The position numbers were made by a program, and so were the translations under genes. A DNA stretch of 64,000 nucleotides from assembly GCA_038087015.1 (NCBI GenBank), contig JASBNA010000004.1, positions 558,001-622,000 of the forward strand. Direction: 5' to 3'. Below, one piece after another: positions 34,973 to 46,795 of this stretch. The DNA comes from Cerrena zonata (Eukaryota; Basidiomycota; Agaricomycetes; Polyporales; Cerrenaceae). Every line of letters starts with the position of its first letter. Position 1 is the first letter of the stretch. The notes under the pieces are model-generated. The model made no database searches. It was not told the DNA's origin and saw nothing but the letters and a program-made list of their open reading frames with translations.

Positions 34973-37196
34973 TGAGCGCCGCACTCGTATGTATAGATCG
35001 ATAGACATCCGAGTCCCTACTTTCCGACGGTAAGATTCAATGACGCTTGGCGGTAGGTGACCAATGATCTTTCTGACGCTGGGTCTCGGAAAGCCGGGTG
35101 CCAAATGAGATGTACAGTGCTCAAATTTGGGATACCTTGATCAGTCCTAGATCACCATGTCGACCAGATGTGCACCAATATATCAACCAATCAGTGAGCC
35201 AGTTCCATTCGCATGCATCACAGTGACCATGTTCCAGTCAATTACAAGACCTTAACTGTACGAGTTTTGGGACGCATCCTCCCAGCGACAGGTCGACTGC
35301 CAACCTGTGGGTCTTCACTCTACTCATGACCCTGTCTATCCAACCCACGGTCTGTCGGGAGCCTTCTTTAGGCGCGTTGAAAATCCCATCAATTATACTG
35401 GTGCACACCCGAATATGGTATTGTGGTTTAGGAAGCATTCGAAAAAATTTCATCCACACAAACGACACTAGATCACACTCACGGCCTGGTGCAAGCTTAA
35501 ACTTGCACATTCGCCTGACTCTATGACAGCCCTCTGGAAGGTCTTCGTCAGGAAGGTTGGCTTGGTGCCTTGCCATCAAGCTGCCTTGTCATCTCCGGAT
35601 GCATGCTGTTGTTACCATCCGCACTGCCTCTTTCCATGGGCAGATACCGTCTTACTCGTCCTCGTGCTCCCTATATCAGAAATCCCACCTTAACCAATAG
35701 CATTGTATGTTCTGATATCTTTCCATTTTTCTTAAATCAGCTTCTGGAATAGGTGTGTCTTGACAGTTTGGTTCAGTGATAAAATACAAGTCCAATAAAA
35801 GGCTAACGCCCGCTCATGATAGAGTTTGTCTTGGTGCTTCAAGATGGCTTCACTATCCCAAGTGACTCATCGTGAGCCCCGTGATGCACCAATCTGTCGG
35901 AATGGCAAGCCATCCTGACAAGCTCCCATGACAGGTCGGAGCGAGATTTGACCAGCCCTGACTTTTGCATACGTCCTACGAGCTCAACTGTTGTAAGAAA
36001 TACCGTGTTCTTCGAGGATTTCCATCTTTGGACGACATTGGATGGACGCCACCATCAAGGAGACCTTCATACATCAGAGCCAGTAGACAGGCACTCCTGC
36101 GTTTATACTAGATTCTAACTGTCGAAGATCTGAGGCACCCTCCATTTCTCCGATTTCGGACTTCAATGATTTCAGGTGATTGTGAAATATCAGTTTTTAG
36201 CTTCGTATTGTCCTCAAGTGATATCTCCTGCGCGCCCGTCAGTAGTTGTCAGCACGTCACCGACCTCATTGCAAAGTGCATCCCCGATATCAGTCCACGA
36301 TTGGAATTTGATATCTCACGAAAGTGGTTTCAGGCCGCCGGCGGGTGGCTACTCGATCGCGAGGTGTTATGTATGAAGGTCTCCTCTCATTAAATGAACT
36401 CCGCACCGAGGTGTAGAGAGACACCGAGATTTCATCTATCTTCGCTCTTACTCATTAGACCCTTAAATGTGCTTCTTCTCAATTGATTTCCCCATTGTGT
36501 AGTAGAAGTTAACGCCACCGGACCACAATCATCAGTCTACTGCCGCTCTGACGTAGATCCAGCGTTCACAAAAGCCTCGAATTGGTCTACTGCGATTCAG
36601 ATGTATTCCGGACCGTTCGTGGTCATTTATCTGATGTGTGTAGGTGTAGGTACCTTTGAAGGAGGCTGTGTGTTTCGGTCCGCTGCTTCTCCTTCAAACT
36701 TGAGACAAGTACAGATCGCACTAGTGTTGTAAAAATACCACGCATTGATTGACATGGCATGCCAAGAAAATGATTCATTACCACCACAAGAACAACAAGA
36801 ATTGACATCTGAAGATAGGAACACGTTTAATCTTCCTTTCGGTGAATGTTTTGGCCAGGTAGTGCTTCGAACCAGCTTCGAAGGTCTGTTGCAAAACAGC
36901 CTAATCGCGTAACGGTAAAACTATGCGAAAATACCACGTGCTGGGAATATATTACCCGAATAAGCATATCCAAGTCGTTAGCCGAAGAAATCATACCCCT
37001 CGCGCTCAACCTGGAACCACATGCACACCTTTGGTGGCCCTGGCAGGATTTGGCAAGTTCAGTAAACGATTACTCACCAATAACTCTGCATTACGCCTCC
37101 AGCAATTAACGTCTACTCGGAACCACCGGGGTGCCTTCTATAGTCTTTCCATTACTCTCTGCGCCGCATGCACTTTGCATCGCATTTGATGGCAAT
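34973..37196. other. Long intergenic region, no gene recognised
   Basis: About 2.2 kb. Frames such as 35238-35579 (minus) and 36166-36393 (plus) carry no recognisable domain and lack a convincing exon structure. Confidence 0.4.
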
Positions 37197-40133
37197 ATGG
37201 CGATAGAGCTCGCCGGAACCTCTGACTACTTTCCATCCTTACTTTCCAAAATCCATGATACCCATCCTGACGTTCCCATCGACAGTGTAATTCTACAGGC
37301 TATCCTTCTATGCATTGTAGCCGGAAAGTCGGACTCTTCTACTGTTTCCGGTGGGACACATGCCTCCGGTATGCCAAATGGAAGTAAATACCTCCTGCTG
37401 CGTACTCGTGAGGACGATGTGAATATGGTGGTCAATATTGTCGTTACGGTGAGCCCCATTCAATTCTGACGTTTTCTTGACTCCTATGCGACCTATTATT
37501 ATGTGTGTGCATTTGCCACTTGCTTGCTCGCGCGGGACGGGTTGCTATCTGTTCCTGTGCTTGAGGAAACCATCTGGCTCCTTTATAACTACGATCAGCT
37601 CGACCTGCATTTGGCGATCTATTCCATATTGCGTATGTTTCTCTCAAGAAACCTCCGCGGGACACTGCTTTCTCCGCTGATGCGAAACGGACGGGGGGCT
37701 TGTGATAGTTCCAACTGGAACATGGTCCATGTTTTCGGAGAGAGTTTAGTACGCCGTCAGAGCACAGCGAATTGCATACTATACGTTCAGCATTTACTGG
37801 ATATTACGACACGGCAAAGGCGGCTTACGGAAAACCTTATTTTTATACCCTCGTACACTACGCCTCATGCATCACTTACAGACGAGTCATGCATTTGAAA
37901 CATTTGACGGTCGCCTCAGGCGCGAGCAAGCTGTGCCTTACTAGACGAGAGTTCGACATACTTAACATTCTAGCATAAACCTTCTGAGCGAGAGATGCAG
38001 AGCTCTCGCGTCGCTCACAATGATTATTGATTTATCGTTTATCTGTGGTTATTGAAACAGAGACTGACGTGAACATTTGTCTTTTCTTAACTCCTGTACT
38101 ATTAGATCCTAACCACGGTATTTGGTTTCCCGACCCACAAATCCCGGATCAAATCACCAGCGACAACAACAACGACGTATGGCCACGGCCATCATCCAAG
38201 CTCAGGAATGGGATCGATATCTGGCTCGAGCTTCCGTCGGCGCACCGTGGAAGCTCCTGAGACTGTGCACCCTGACCAGTTCCTGAGGTCCCTATTTTTC
38301 AAACCCCAAAGACATTCGAAGGTAGACTCCATATTGACAGGTGAACGGGACAGGAAAAACAGTAGCAGTAGAAGGAGTGGAAGGTTTGCCGTGAGGAGAG
38401 CTACAACGTATCCGCTCGAACATGATGAAGCTAATGCTATCAATGCACCAGCCACCGGTGGAGGGCTGGGTGTGTCCCTCGCTCCGCCGCCGCCTAGCAG
38501 TGTCATAAGTCATTCGAAAGACATGTCAGACGATGGTTTCTACGAGGCTGCTTCAATGGCATCGTCGAGGAGGCCATTACTTCCTACTGGAGGCACACCA
38601 GCATCGACGATACGAAGCACTTCTACACGACCCATTTCCCCTAGGGTGCAAACGGATCCTACGCCCCTTCTCTCTATCTTCCAGCCTCCTTCCTTGAACC
38701 ATCCGCCGCCGCCGTCTTTAGGACATGCGTCCCATGTCTCTTATGCCTCTCATGCGAGTACCATTACCGCTGGTCCTGTGCTTTTACCAAAAGCATTAGT
38801 GCTTTCAGGACTAGAAAATACCGAGGTTTCAGCCCAGAGAACGTTGATGCAGGTCCTCACGGATCGTCGACTAGTTCTAGACAACGACGAAATGGGGGAT
38901 ATGGGCGAGGTATGGAACCTGCCTGAAGATTTCTTTTGCGTGTATGTTTGCTCGCTGGACCCTTCTGATCGACCTCCCGTATTACTTGGCCTGGTGAGTC
39001 CTTTTTCGCTATTCTCACTGCTCCCGGAAAGAAAATATCTGATATTCATTAATCCCAAGCTCGACAAGTTCGCAATGAGCATCGACATAAACATTCCACC
39101 TGCTGTACGTCAGGTATATACATCGTACCGTGCGGCCAACGCTCCCCCGTCTATCTATTCGCCTTCTCCTCGTTCACCCACATCGCCGCTGAAGCCCCTT
39201 ACGCCTTCGTCCGAACATACTGCCTCTGCGGTACCGAGCAGAATGAACAGCAACATCGTCAGACCAGGCTCGGCTGGACCACCGGTCAACAAGTCACCGA
39301 TTGTCACCTCGGTGGATATTGCGAAATTGAGATCCTTCACCAATTCTCCTCCATTCATAAGCCAGGAGACTACTGATTTGTGGAACCAAATAGATTCTTC
39401 GAAAAGGGACAAGGAAATGGCCTATACAGCTATCCATCCTTCTCTGAATATGTACCTTGCGGACCTTTTCTCTGCTACTCGCCACCATCCCGAATTCGAT
39501 AGTGCGCTCCTGACCTTGCGAGCACATAAAGATGCAGAAGATCTTGTTCGTGCCTTTAGGGTGATCAATGGAGACACGTTGGGAACCGAGCTTATTTCGT
39601 CGGTCTCGGCAAATGTGTTTGCTGCCCACCACAACGGTAATGGACACTTGATGGCAAGCGGAACAGAGGACGAGACGGGGAGTTCGAGAGCGCTTAGTAA
39701 AATGGATGATGAGAGTCTCGGGTGGGGGAAGATGGAAGATGGAGATGATGTGTTGATGAACTTGCATGGTCGTAAGGATAGTCGGGAGCACGATCATGGA
39801 GGTAGCCTTGGTATTCGTGTCCAAGCCCCCGATGGATCATCACAAGAGGGAGTCCCATTCATTATTGACGACTTGGGTCTCCACCTGGATGGGCCTGAAA
39901 TGAATTTCCCAGATCCGCCTCCTCAGATTTGGGATGTCAGCGAGGTCGACATTGCTAGGATATTCCCGAGGGTTGTCTCGCATCGGTTGAAGGTTAGAGA
40001 GGGACCCGATGATGAGATTCTGGGGAGCTTGATGTTCCCCGCAGTCGATAGAGGGGTGGTACAGAATAGGGGTGTTGTGAGGTCGAGACGTAGTGTGAAA
40101 GAAATTCTGGTTGAGGTACTTGCTGATGTGTAA
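37197..40133 (+). CDS. Conserved fungal protein of unknown function, Ser/Pro-rich
   Basis: The exons are 37197-37448, 38106-38993 and 39060-40133, giving 737 residues. Exon 1 reads YFPSLLSKIHDTHPDVPIDS, then ILQAILLCIVAGK and LLLRTREDDVNMVVNIVVT. Exon 2 opens ILTTVFGFPTHKSR, which continues the domain and fixes the acceptor at 38105. Other conserved blocks are PDQFLRSLFFK, PKALVLSGLENTEVSAQRTL, EVWNLPEDFFCVYVCSLDP, LDKFAMSIDINIPPAVRQVY, NMYLADLFSATRHHPEFDSA and DAEDLVRAFRVINGDTLG. This pattern recalls conserved uncharacterised proteins of Agaricomycetes; no enzymatic motif was seen. Intron 1 is 657 bases, ten times the local norm. Intron 2 (38994-39059, 66 bases) is in frame and stop-free but has clean GTGAGT...AG borders. 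The gene is convergent with the RNase P subunit gene. Confidence 0.75.
37985..38017. repeat. Imperfect hairpin inside the long intron
   Basis: TGAGCGAGAG (37985-37994) and CTCTCGCGTCGCTCA (38003-38017) pair over ten bases with a five-base bulge. It lies 90 bases before the acceptor of the 657-base intron. It might be one end of an inserted element or chance. Confidence 0.4.
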
Positions 40134-40264
40134 CGTACGTGTTCTCTCTTGATGCGTTCGATAGGAGACGCGAACACAGATAAACACTCGTTCTCGGAAC
40201 TCTGACTGCGCACAAGATAGACGTATCTCTATATGCCACTCTCGAATCCGATACACCCATGCAG

Positions 40265-41072
40265 TCAGTGGTCATCTGGCAAGCGTTCATTACCTCGAAA
40301 GACAACATGACCGACTTTCCGCTCGAAAAGCGGTGCCAAACGAGCTTGTCGTTGCTTTCTCCTCGGAAGTTTTGATATCGACTCGGGAAGCAAGACCTTT
40401 TTCTGAGGGACATCGATCGCCATCGTATCCTCACCAAGAGATTCCGTAGGTTCAGAGATTGAAGCAATCAAGTTATCCAGCTCCTCGGGTTCAAGAACAG
40501 GCGGTGCAGGAATGCGTCGCCAATGTTTGCAGGAAAGACATGTGTATATCACAGCGTTCCCATGTGCCTTTGATGCTGTTCCATTGCGATTAGAGTTGGA
40601 ACAGCGGGTCTCGCAGTATAGTGATATTGTACTTACGGTTTACTCGGATATGTGCTGTAGAACCTGGAATCAGAACGACATTACACTCTTTGCACAATGT
40701 CCGTTTAACGGAGGGATCACTGCGGTCTATTATTAGTGTGGTGAGCATCAGAGGAGTAGAATGTATGCACAGTCTGACGTTGGTCTTGAGACCGACAGCT
40801 TTCATGGTTTGGATGTACGATTTGGACAGATCTTCACATGTCCGAGGACGTCGTCTAGTGAGGCGTGCTTTCTGCTTTGTCGCCTTCTTCGATGTTTTCT
40901 GTTCCTTTTCTCGTACAACAGGTTTGGATACCTCAGGTTGCTTTGAAGATGAAGGCGCATTTATGTGATTCAATAAAGCGCTGGCTTGGTAAAGAAAATT
41001 CATGCGTTGGAGGATTTCTCTGTTTGTGACATTGTTGGGATTAGGTACGTCGTCCTTTGTTTTTTTGGCCAT
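40265..41072 (-). CDS. RNase P / MRP protein subunit of the Rpr2/Rpp21 family
   Basis: The three exons are 41072-40771, 40719-40637 and 40575-40265, giving 231 residues. The Rpr2/Rpp21/Snm1 family binds one structural zinc through four cysteines and supports pre-tRNA 5' processing in the nucleus. The N-terminal helical part is ILQRMNFLYQASALL, followed by a very basic stretch (KKATKQKARLTRRR). The signature runs DPSVKRTLCKECNVVLIPGS and later YTCLSCKHWRRIP, which supplies CxxC twice. The C-terminus (PRRKQRQARLAPLFERK) is basic, as expected for an RNA-binding subunit. The gene is divergent from the HAC1-like bZIP gene with 233 bp between the start codons, so the two may share a promoter. Length is somewhat above yeast Rpr2 but normal for basidiomycetes. 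Confidence 0.82.
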
Positions 41073-41305
41073 GGCTGTTCTGCGCAGTGTCTATACGGAG
41101 AAATATAGGAAAGGCTGTTATGAAGACGTGTTCACATGGGTGGTGAGTATTGCTGACTAAGCGACTGTATACGTGTCCGAGCGACGTGTCTGAGCGGATC
41201 CCTATCTTTCCTCACGACCACCACGTACGCTCGACGCCCCTCATAACACCAGCCTTTCTCCATTCTTTGTCTTCTCTCCACGTACCATTAACGTATCTCT
41301 TCATC

Positions 41306-42471
41306 ATGAAGCGTTCAGCAGACGCAACATTCGACATACCAGAAGCGTCATCTTCTTCGATTACTCTATCTGAAGCACACTCTCCAGCTGAATCCGCATT
41401 CTCCGACGTTCCACCCCCACGCAAGCGTGCTCGTTCAGACCTTACCACCGAGGAGCGAAAGGAGGCCCGTGCCCACAGAAACCGTATTGCAGCGCAGAAC
41501 TCCCGCGATAGGCGGAAGGCGCAGTTCACATTCCTCGAGCGTCGAGTTTCCGAGCTCGAGGAAGAGAACCGACAACTCAAAGCAAACACGGGTCTCACTC
41601 AACTCCACAACACCTCCTCCTCAAGCACATCTGACGAGCCAAGCGAACGCGAGAAAGCAAGAGAAAGAGAAAATGAAGAACTCAGAGAAAGGATCAAAAC
41701 CCTTGAGAACGGCTGGGACGCCGTGGTAAAGGCTCTCGCAGCCTCCGGTCTTCCCCTCCAAATTCCTACACCCTCCGCCCCTAATACCGAATCGTCGTCT
41801 TTATCCTCAAATACGCCGAATACGTTTCCAGTGATGACCCTACCATCACCAACGTTTCCCCTAACGCCCGTATCATCCACCTCCACCTCTTCCCCGAACT
41901 CTGAGCGTGATTTTGACGAGTTCGAGTCCACTCGCCACCTAGCACGGGTGGCGACCACCGATGCCCCTCCTTTATCTTCGGTGCCCCTGCCGCGGGTGGT
42001 CTCGCAACGAACCAACTTCAACTCGAGTTCATCTCCACTTCTTCCACTAATCCCCTCTCATCATCCAACATCGACCTCTCTGCCCCAGCAATCCCTCAAG
42101 GCGAGGCAATCACTTCATCAGCCGATGAAGCTCTCATGCAAGACCTCTTCCGTGAGATACTTGCGGCGAGTCCCAACATCGCGGCGTCGGCTTTGCCTAC
42201 TCCTACTACCCCCGGCGAAGTCACCTCCCAATCGGCCTTCCCGGACACCACGGTGGCATCGATAGCGTCGATAAGTATGACGGGAGGAACAGACAATTGG
42301 GATGGTGAAGTAGAGATGCAGAAACTTTTGGACATGCTCCCTGGTGTCCAACCAGAATCGTCAAACGCAGATACCGATCTACCATCTGCCCTTGATCATC
42401 TGGAGATGTGTGGTTGGGATATGGGTCAATACCTCCAAACGCCGTCCTCGACCATGGTCGGCGTGTTCTAA
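41306..42471 (+). CDS. HAC1/XBP1-like bZIP transcription factor (unfolded protein response)
   Basis: The bZIP domain lies at about residues 48-100: a basic region EARAHRNRIAAQNSRDRRKA with the N-x7-R DNA-contact pattern, then the zipper FLERRVSELEEENRQLK. The flanking PPPRKRARSDLTTEERKEAR is typical of the Hac1 group. The bZIP frame stays open to 42265. The remaining likely conserved C-terminus (IPQGEAITSSADEALMQDLF ... GGTDNWDGEVEMQKLLDMLP ... MCGWDMGQYLQTPSSTMVGV, stop at 42471) is in another frame. Some intron of length 3n+2 must be removed near 41990-42121. A GT-AG intron at 41997-42088 (92 bases) gives 357 residues; unspliced translation gives 319. Hac1-family mRNAs are cut by Ire1, and candidate stem-loops are present (see findings). 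The start at 41306 (MKRSADATFDIPEASS) is preferred over the in-frame ATG at 41150. Confidence 0.82.
41981..42130 (+). promoter_or_regulatory. Candidate Ire1-type stem-loops in the bZIP mRNA
   Basis: Hairpin 1 (41981-41999) has the seven-base loop CTGCCGC, which fits the CNGNNGN pattern of Ire1 sites, on a weak stem of three G-C and two G-U pairs. Hairpin 2 (42113-42130) has a perfect six-base-pair stem CTTCAT/ATGAAG closing CAGCCG. Cutting both after their third loop base would remove 132 bases, which does not shift frame, so this exact pair does not by itself explain the frame switch. Confidence 0.35.
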
Positions 42472-45038
42472 ACAGTGTATACCCATTCCCTTATCATTAT
42501 TCATTCCATCACATCTTGGTTTCATTCGTGGTCATACATGTCGCATCTCTCATCTATCTCATTCCTCTCATACCATCTCTTGTCCCGTTTTATCTTTTTT
42601 TCTCGGAGACACTCTAATGTAGTCAACCCATTCACTCTCCTCTCACTCCCATCCTTTCCTTCTGATGAACATATCCTCCGTTCTGGCTCGCAGTGGTTTG
42701 CTTTCGATTGCTGTCTCCTCATTGCTCATTTGGTCTTTTCTCCCCTTCGGGGTTGATGAATTGGTCTGGGGTTTAATGAGTGAGCGCTCGAGTAGTAGGC
42801 TTGCTGGTAGTTGGTCGTATTGATATTTGTAGACGTCATTAGGACTTGGTTTGTGTCGTGTAGGGGTTGAATTGATCACTGGGTATGATGAACCTGCTGT
42901 TGTGTGATCTAAGTGGAATATTCGACAACGTTCAAACTTTTGAACATACTTGCTGAATTCGGTAAGTGTCGTGTTTGGGTTGACATTGAGTACTTTGTAT
43001 GTGTACACCTATTATCTGAGTATACGGTGGGTAGGGTTCTGGTATTTGAAGGATGTTCTGAACTGCAAGACCTGCAACTTGGTGCCGACCGTCTCGATCC
43101 AAAATTGGCTCATGAGAGAAATGGATTGTCTGCCTGAATGACGCTACACTAAGTAATCGACTACTTTACAGTATTAGAAGTTACGTCATGCATTTTCCGA
43201 AGACACCTGTCTACTAGTCTAATAATTGGCATTCGGTGGGTTAAGAGTCGGGTGTCCCAAACCCATACATTTTCGGTAGAGAGCGCCAGCCTGTTTGAGT
43301 CCGCCTAAGGGAGACTACCTTTTTGGCAGACCCTGGCAAGATCGCGTTGGAGCAGATCCCTCTAATCTTATACATACATACAAAGCAAACTAATTAAAAG
43401 CTATAACGAGCTTTTCTTAGAAAGAGGCTGACGGAGGGATAAGAAAGTTGAATAAAGATCGGCAAAAGAGGGTATGGGTTAAGAGAGGTTCGACTGTAGT
43501 ACAGTGTAGATATATTGCTGATGTTATAGGGTACCACCTAGAGAACTAATCATCTTAATCCCCAAGTCAATGTCTAATAAGAGAGATGTGTAATAAGGTA
43601 CCCAGTGGCACGGTTCAAACATCTATTTGAATGCTGAGGACGTAATGATGTAACGTTCGGGCTTCCAGATCATTGAGCATCGTGGTAGTAGCCTTAGGAT
43701 GAGAGCTAGGTCTTTCTTTGCGCCGTTCAGGACGTGTCAGAATTTGATAACGTGTTGTGGGCGTACGATTGAGCAGAGCTCGAGGATCATCACCGTGTAC
43801 AACAAAGAATTGCAACTTGCATTGTGCAAGGCGCTTATGGCAATTTTCAACTGTCATGTTCGTCGATTGTTGACATACCACTAGAGTTGGCGGAATACCT
43901 CACCACTTCGTACGTGGTATCAGGGGTGTTGTATGGAATGTTGATATTCTCGGTGACCTCGTTTACTCCCATGATGGAGCTTTATAGGCTAATCTACCCC
44001 TCCACAGCGCGCCGGGGTTCAATGCACCACTGGCATGGTCATAAGTATGATGTAGGGTATGAACGAATCATTACCACATACTCGAGGTATACACAGAAGC
44101 CCCAATCGCTAAACATGTAGGCTTTCGTTATTATCTCGGGGCGCTCTCCAGACACATGGCTCTCATACATCTAGTACCCCATCCACGAGTAGACGAGGAC
44201 AGAAGCATTCATAAGCACTAGGTAAATGTAAATGCATGTCTAACTCAAGTGGTTACAGTAATAAACTCACCTTAACAATAGGACACCACACTGTGACTTC
44301 ATCTCTGGCGTAACCCGGAGACGGTGATGCACAAAGCCATCTGCCTACAGTCCAGCGTTATTGACGGAGGACCATAGCTGGCGGTGTCTCGACACAGAGC
44401 ATCTTGCCTTCAACGTCCATCGCGACAATTTCTTGGACTAAATATTCTTTTCCTGCGCACACAGCCATAACACGTCATCGGAACGTCCAAGTACGTCTGC
44501 GTTATTTGAAATGTTATGGCATTGTTTCTCTAGAATCATACCGTCATCCTCTGCGATCGCTTTGTATCAGACATAGAGGCCATGGAATAGGCCGACGGCC
44601 AAGTTTCTGATGACTATAAATGCATCTTGACGGACCTGTAATGTACTCAACTACACGTTTGACTTGTTGACTACGATACACTCAAGGCAAGGGGTCGATG
44701 TTCGGAGTACGCCAAGGATCGGACGTCGAGGTATGGGCAATATCGATATGTTCCTAATAGTTCGCTGGCGGAAACTTTAATCCTGGCATGGAGCGGTCAA
44801 ATTGAGTCGATCACATCTTCTTTTGACCCTCTTACGGCGGTGGTTTTTAATATATTCTCTAATCGATAAATTTATCAGGTCTTCGCTTGCACTTCTGCTT
44901 CTATCGTCATCACCCCTGACGCTGCGGTCTTCCAGGTTCACGGCAAGCTTTGAACGTAGGATATTTCCACGCTCCACAGATAGCTACGCTCACTTACCAC
45001 CCCAAAATTGTAGCGAGGTTGACAGACGTGCCTCACTC
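42472..45038. other. Long intergenic region, no gene recognised
   Basis: It begins with the pyrimidine-rich 3' untranslated region of the bZIP gene. A small perfect inverted repeat, AAAAGCT/AGCTTTT, lies near 43397. Frames such as 43615-43881 and 43824-44120 show no domain. Short minus-strand segments around 44.2-44.4 kb (for example GYARDEVTVWCPIV) could be exons of a small gene, but no full model was found. Confidence 0.4.
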
Positions 45039-45961
45039 ATGGAGCTCACAACCCATATGACCTTCAATCCCGACGCTCAACTAGACCCTGAACCCCCAAA
45101 CCTCATTCTAATCTCATCAGACCAGACCGAGTTCCACGTCCACCGCGGTCGTCTCTTGATCGCTTCATCCAATCTCTTTAATCTCCTTCTCATCTACCCA
45201 GATCCAGAGATAAACCTCGCAGAAGGATCTGAACTCGTCACCATCTTTCTTCATTGTATTTATGAGATTCCTTTCACCTCTCAGCCCTCTCCCGACGCCA
45301 TCATCGTGTCGTTTGATGTACTCAAGCGTTATGGTATCACATTAGATCGGTATATTCGTCCCAACACACCGCTGTTCCAGGCCGCACTGCTGCCCCTTGA
45401 CTCTCAGGAATATGCCATGGAGCTTTACGTGCAAGCAGCACAGAACAATCTGTCCGAACTCGCAGCCTGCGCATCTTCAGCCCTATTGTCGTACTCGTTG
45501 GCGACAATAACAGATGAATTAGCAAGGCGTATGGGTCCCATCTACTTAAAGAAGTTGTTTGTTCTCCACACAGAGAGGTCCAAGGCGTTGCGACACATCC
45601 TAAGCACGCCGCCTGCCGCCCATCCACCCACCCAAGAATGTGGCTCGGAAGGGCGACGTCGTTTCCTCGGAGATTGGGATGTAGTGACAGCAAACATGGT
45701 GCTAACTGCCAGACCTGGTAAGGTGGCCGGTAGCGGCCCAGAATGAAAAGTACAATCTAACGATGAATAGACACACCAGTTGATACTATTCGGTCCATCT
45801 ACACAACCATAGAGCCATTACTTTCATGCCATGAGTGCAAGACGGTGCTGGAGGCTGGTGTACAGCAAGCAATATCTGATTGGGAAAGGACACCGGTAAG
45901 GCTCCTTATATTTTGACCGCTCAAGTTGACCTACTTTAAATTTTCAAAGCGTACCGTTTAA
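45039..45961 (+). CDS. BTB/POZ-domain protein, paralogue 1
   Basis: The three exons are 45039-45717, 45771-45895 and 45950-45961, giving 271 residues. The BTB fold occupies about residues 15-115: PPNLILISSDQTEFHVHRGR, LLIASSNLFNLLLIYPD, LVTIFLHCIYEIPF. A helical C-terminal region follows (YVQAAQNNLSELAACASSAL, then MGPIYLKKLFVLHTERSKAL), and then a Cys pair in the second exon (LSCHECKTVLEAGV). The last exon is only four codons (RTV-stop). BTB domains mediate dimerisation or Cullin-3 recruitment, but no partner domain is present here, so the role is open. The start MELTTHMTFNPDAQ was chosen because paralogue 4 starts with a similar MQVATHPVFNPSAH. The 125-base second exon and tiny last exon recur in all four paralogues. 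Confidence 0.85.
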
Positions 45962-46795
45962 CGAGAGCATTTCTCTTTGCTGAAACACGGAAGCACGAGC
46001 AATGGCGAGCCTCAACGAACTGATTGCAAAGTATCAAGACGATCGTTTTCGGGACGCGATTCATATTTACATATGGCAAAGACTACATCATGATGCGTTT
46101 CATAAAATCACAATTACAGTCGTTCTGATGTAAACCCCTGCGCAGACAGAGACTTTCTTGAAATATTCAGGTAAGCACATCAGGAGAAGTACTTGCTGAT
46201 TTTGCTGGAGTCTCAGCGTTCGGGTTCACATGGTGGTCCCATGATCACGGTCCGAAGCCGTATTTCGTCAGACCTGACGTAGAAGGTCCGTTTATCCCCA
46301 CACATTCTCATCCTCAAGTCGTTTCATGTAGTCTCGACACGACCTCGGCGGGCCATGGTTGTCCCCCAACGACTATATAAGCCTTGAAAATGTAGCGTCT
46401 GAAATGCGAATGACTCTGCCATTTGACTGCAACCCGTTGGTCCCTCCAGTGGTCTGTTGTTATGATGTGTCACTATCGTGGGTGCACTGACAATCGATCT
46501 TATCACAACTAAATGAGCAGATGAATGGAGTACTCCACCGCCTAACTTCCAGGGACAGGAAGCTCATTTCTGTATGCAGGGAATTAGATGACGATGTCCT
46601 ATAGCGTGTCCTTGCATCTTCGGCTCCTCTCGATGTCTGAACCTTAACCACCCATCCCGATTGGTGATAGAGCAATTCCGTGTTTCTGGATGTCACTCTT
46701 TTTCATACCCTACTTTATAGGGTGATTCTTTATCATGCGTCCAGTCTTAAGCATCTATCTCAGCAATCGGAAGTCTTCAATTTGCGCTCTACACC
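45962..46795. other. Intergenic, no gene recognised
   Basis: Spacer between BTB paralogues 1 and 2. A frame at 46460-46696 (minus) has no recognisable domain. It should hold the promoter of paralogue 2. Confidence 0.45.

Noticed and set aside
35238..35579. 113-codon frame on the minus strand
   Set aside because: No recognisable domain, no neighbouring exons and no promoter features.
37503..37898. 131-codon open frame as a separate gene
   Set aside because: It falls wholly within the intron between two exons that join in phase; no domain was recognised. Kept only as part of the long-intron finding.
38208..40133. ATG at 38208 as the true gene start
   Set aside because: Exon 1 at 37197-37448 and the frame upstream of 38208 continue the same conserved domain across a phase-0 intron.
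41990..42121. 132-base Ire1 intron between the two hairpins as a complete explanation
   Set aside because: Its length is a multiple of three and does not move translation into the C-terminal frame.
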